From a virus: a DNA stretch of 20,847 nucleotides. The position numbers were made by a program, and so were the translations under genes. Below, piece after piece: positions 20,846 through 20,847 of the stretch (positions are counted from its first letter, which is position 1; every line of letters begins with the position of its first letter). The notes beneath the pieces were generated by a model. The model was not told where the DNA came from. It searched no databases and worked only from the letters and a program-made list of their open reading frames with translations. The stretch spans positions 1 to 20,847 of the IMG/VR virus record IMGVR_UViG_3300007735_000457. One strand, written 5' to 3'.

Positions 20846-20847
20846 TG

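Overview
The window is a stretch of a tailed, podovirus-like bacteriophage genome or prophage. A virion-assembly and lysis block fills 1-17491 on the + strand. An early-type block follows on the - strand (17450-20477), and a divergent Cro/CI-like regulator starts at 20585. No host genes, tRNAs, integrase, transposase, CRISPR array or rRNA are visible. The host cannot be named from the sequence; moderate-to-low GC, Shine-Dalgarno initiation and a holin/muramidase lysis set are compatible with a Gram-negative, perhaps aquatic, bacterium.

Layout of the + strand: the C-terminal end of an unidentified coiled-coil protein; a TPR/GT-B glycosyltransferase that appears to use an ATT start; a CxxC protein; scaffold; major capsid protein; a small decoration-type protein closed by a strong intrinsic terminator (3899-3931); a coiled-coil protein; a head-tail adaptor; a nozzle-like protein; a GNAT-like protein; an S74-tailed protein; and three large or Gln-rich probable ejection proteins. 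An HNH homing endonuclease is inserted antisense between adaptor and nozzle and carries its own extended -10 promoter. The adhesion region (12744-15733) consists of short separate beta-rich genes (fibre base, two fibre modules, one C1q-like module), each of the three modules followed by a small chaperone-type gene. The distal halves of these modules are much more AT-rich than their N-terminal halves, as expected if receptor-binding tips are exchanged. Lysis follows: a Lys-rich small protein, two single-TM proteins, a GTA-type holin and a GH108 muramidase.

The - strand block reads, in transcription order, a 70-aa protein, an SSB-like protein with an EDDVPF tail, a 65-aa protein, a PD-(D/E)XK exonuclease, a 250-bp gene-free stretch with a GC-rich hairpin, and then six tiny genes, several of them single-TM proteins as short as 28 and 30 residues. 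Two promoters of near-identical design drive this block (at 20516-20544 and 18434-18462). Both have a TAATAT -10, a 17-bp spacer and a shared TTAAGCYAAMTTAA operator-like motif. The upstream one lies back to back with the promoter of the HTH regulator, which looks leaderless. This has the architecture of a repressor/early-operon switch. Most genes are joined by TAATG or ATGA overlaps. The sequence ends just as another gene starts (ATG at 20845 overlapping the regulator's stop).
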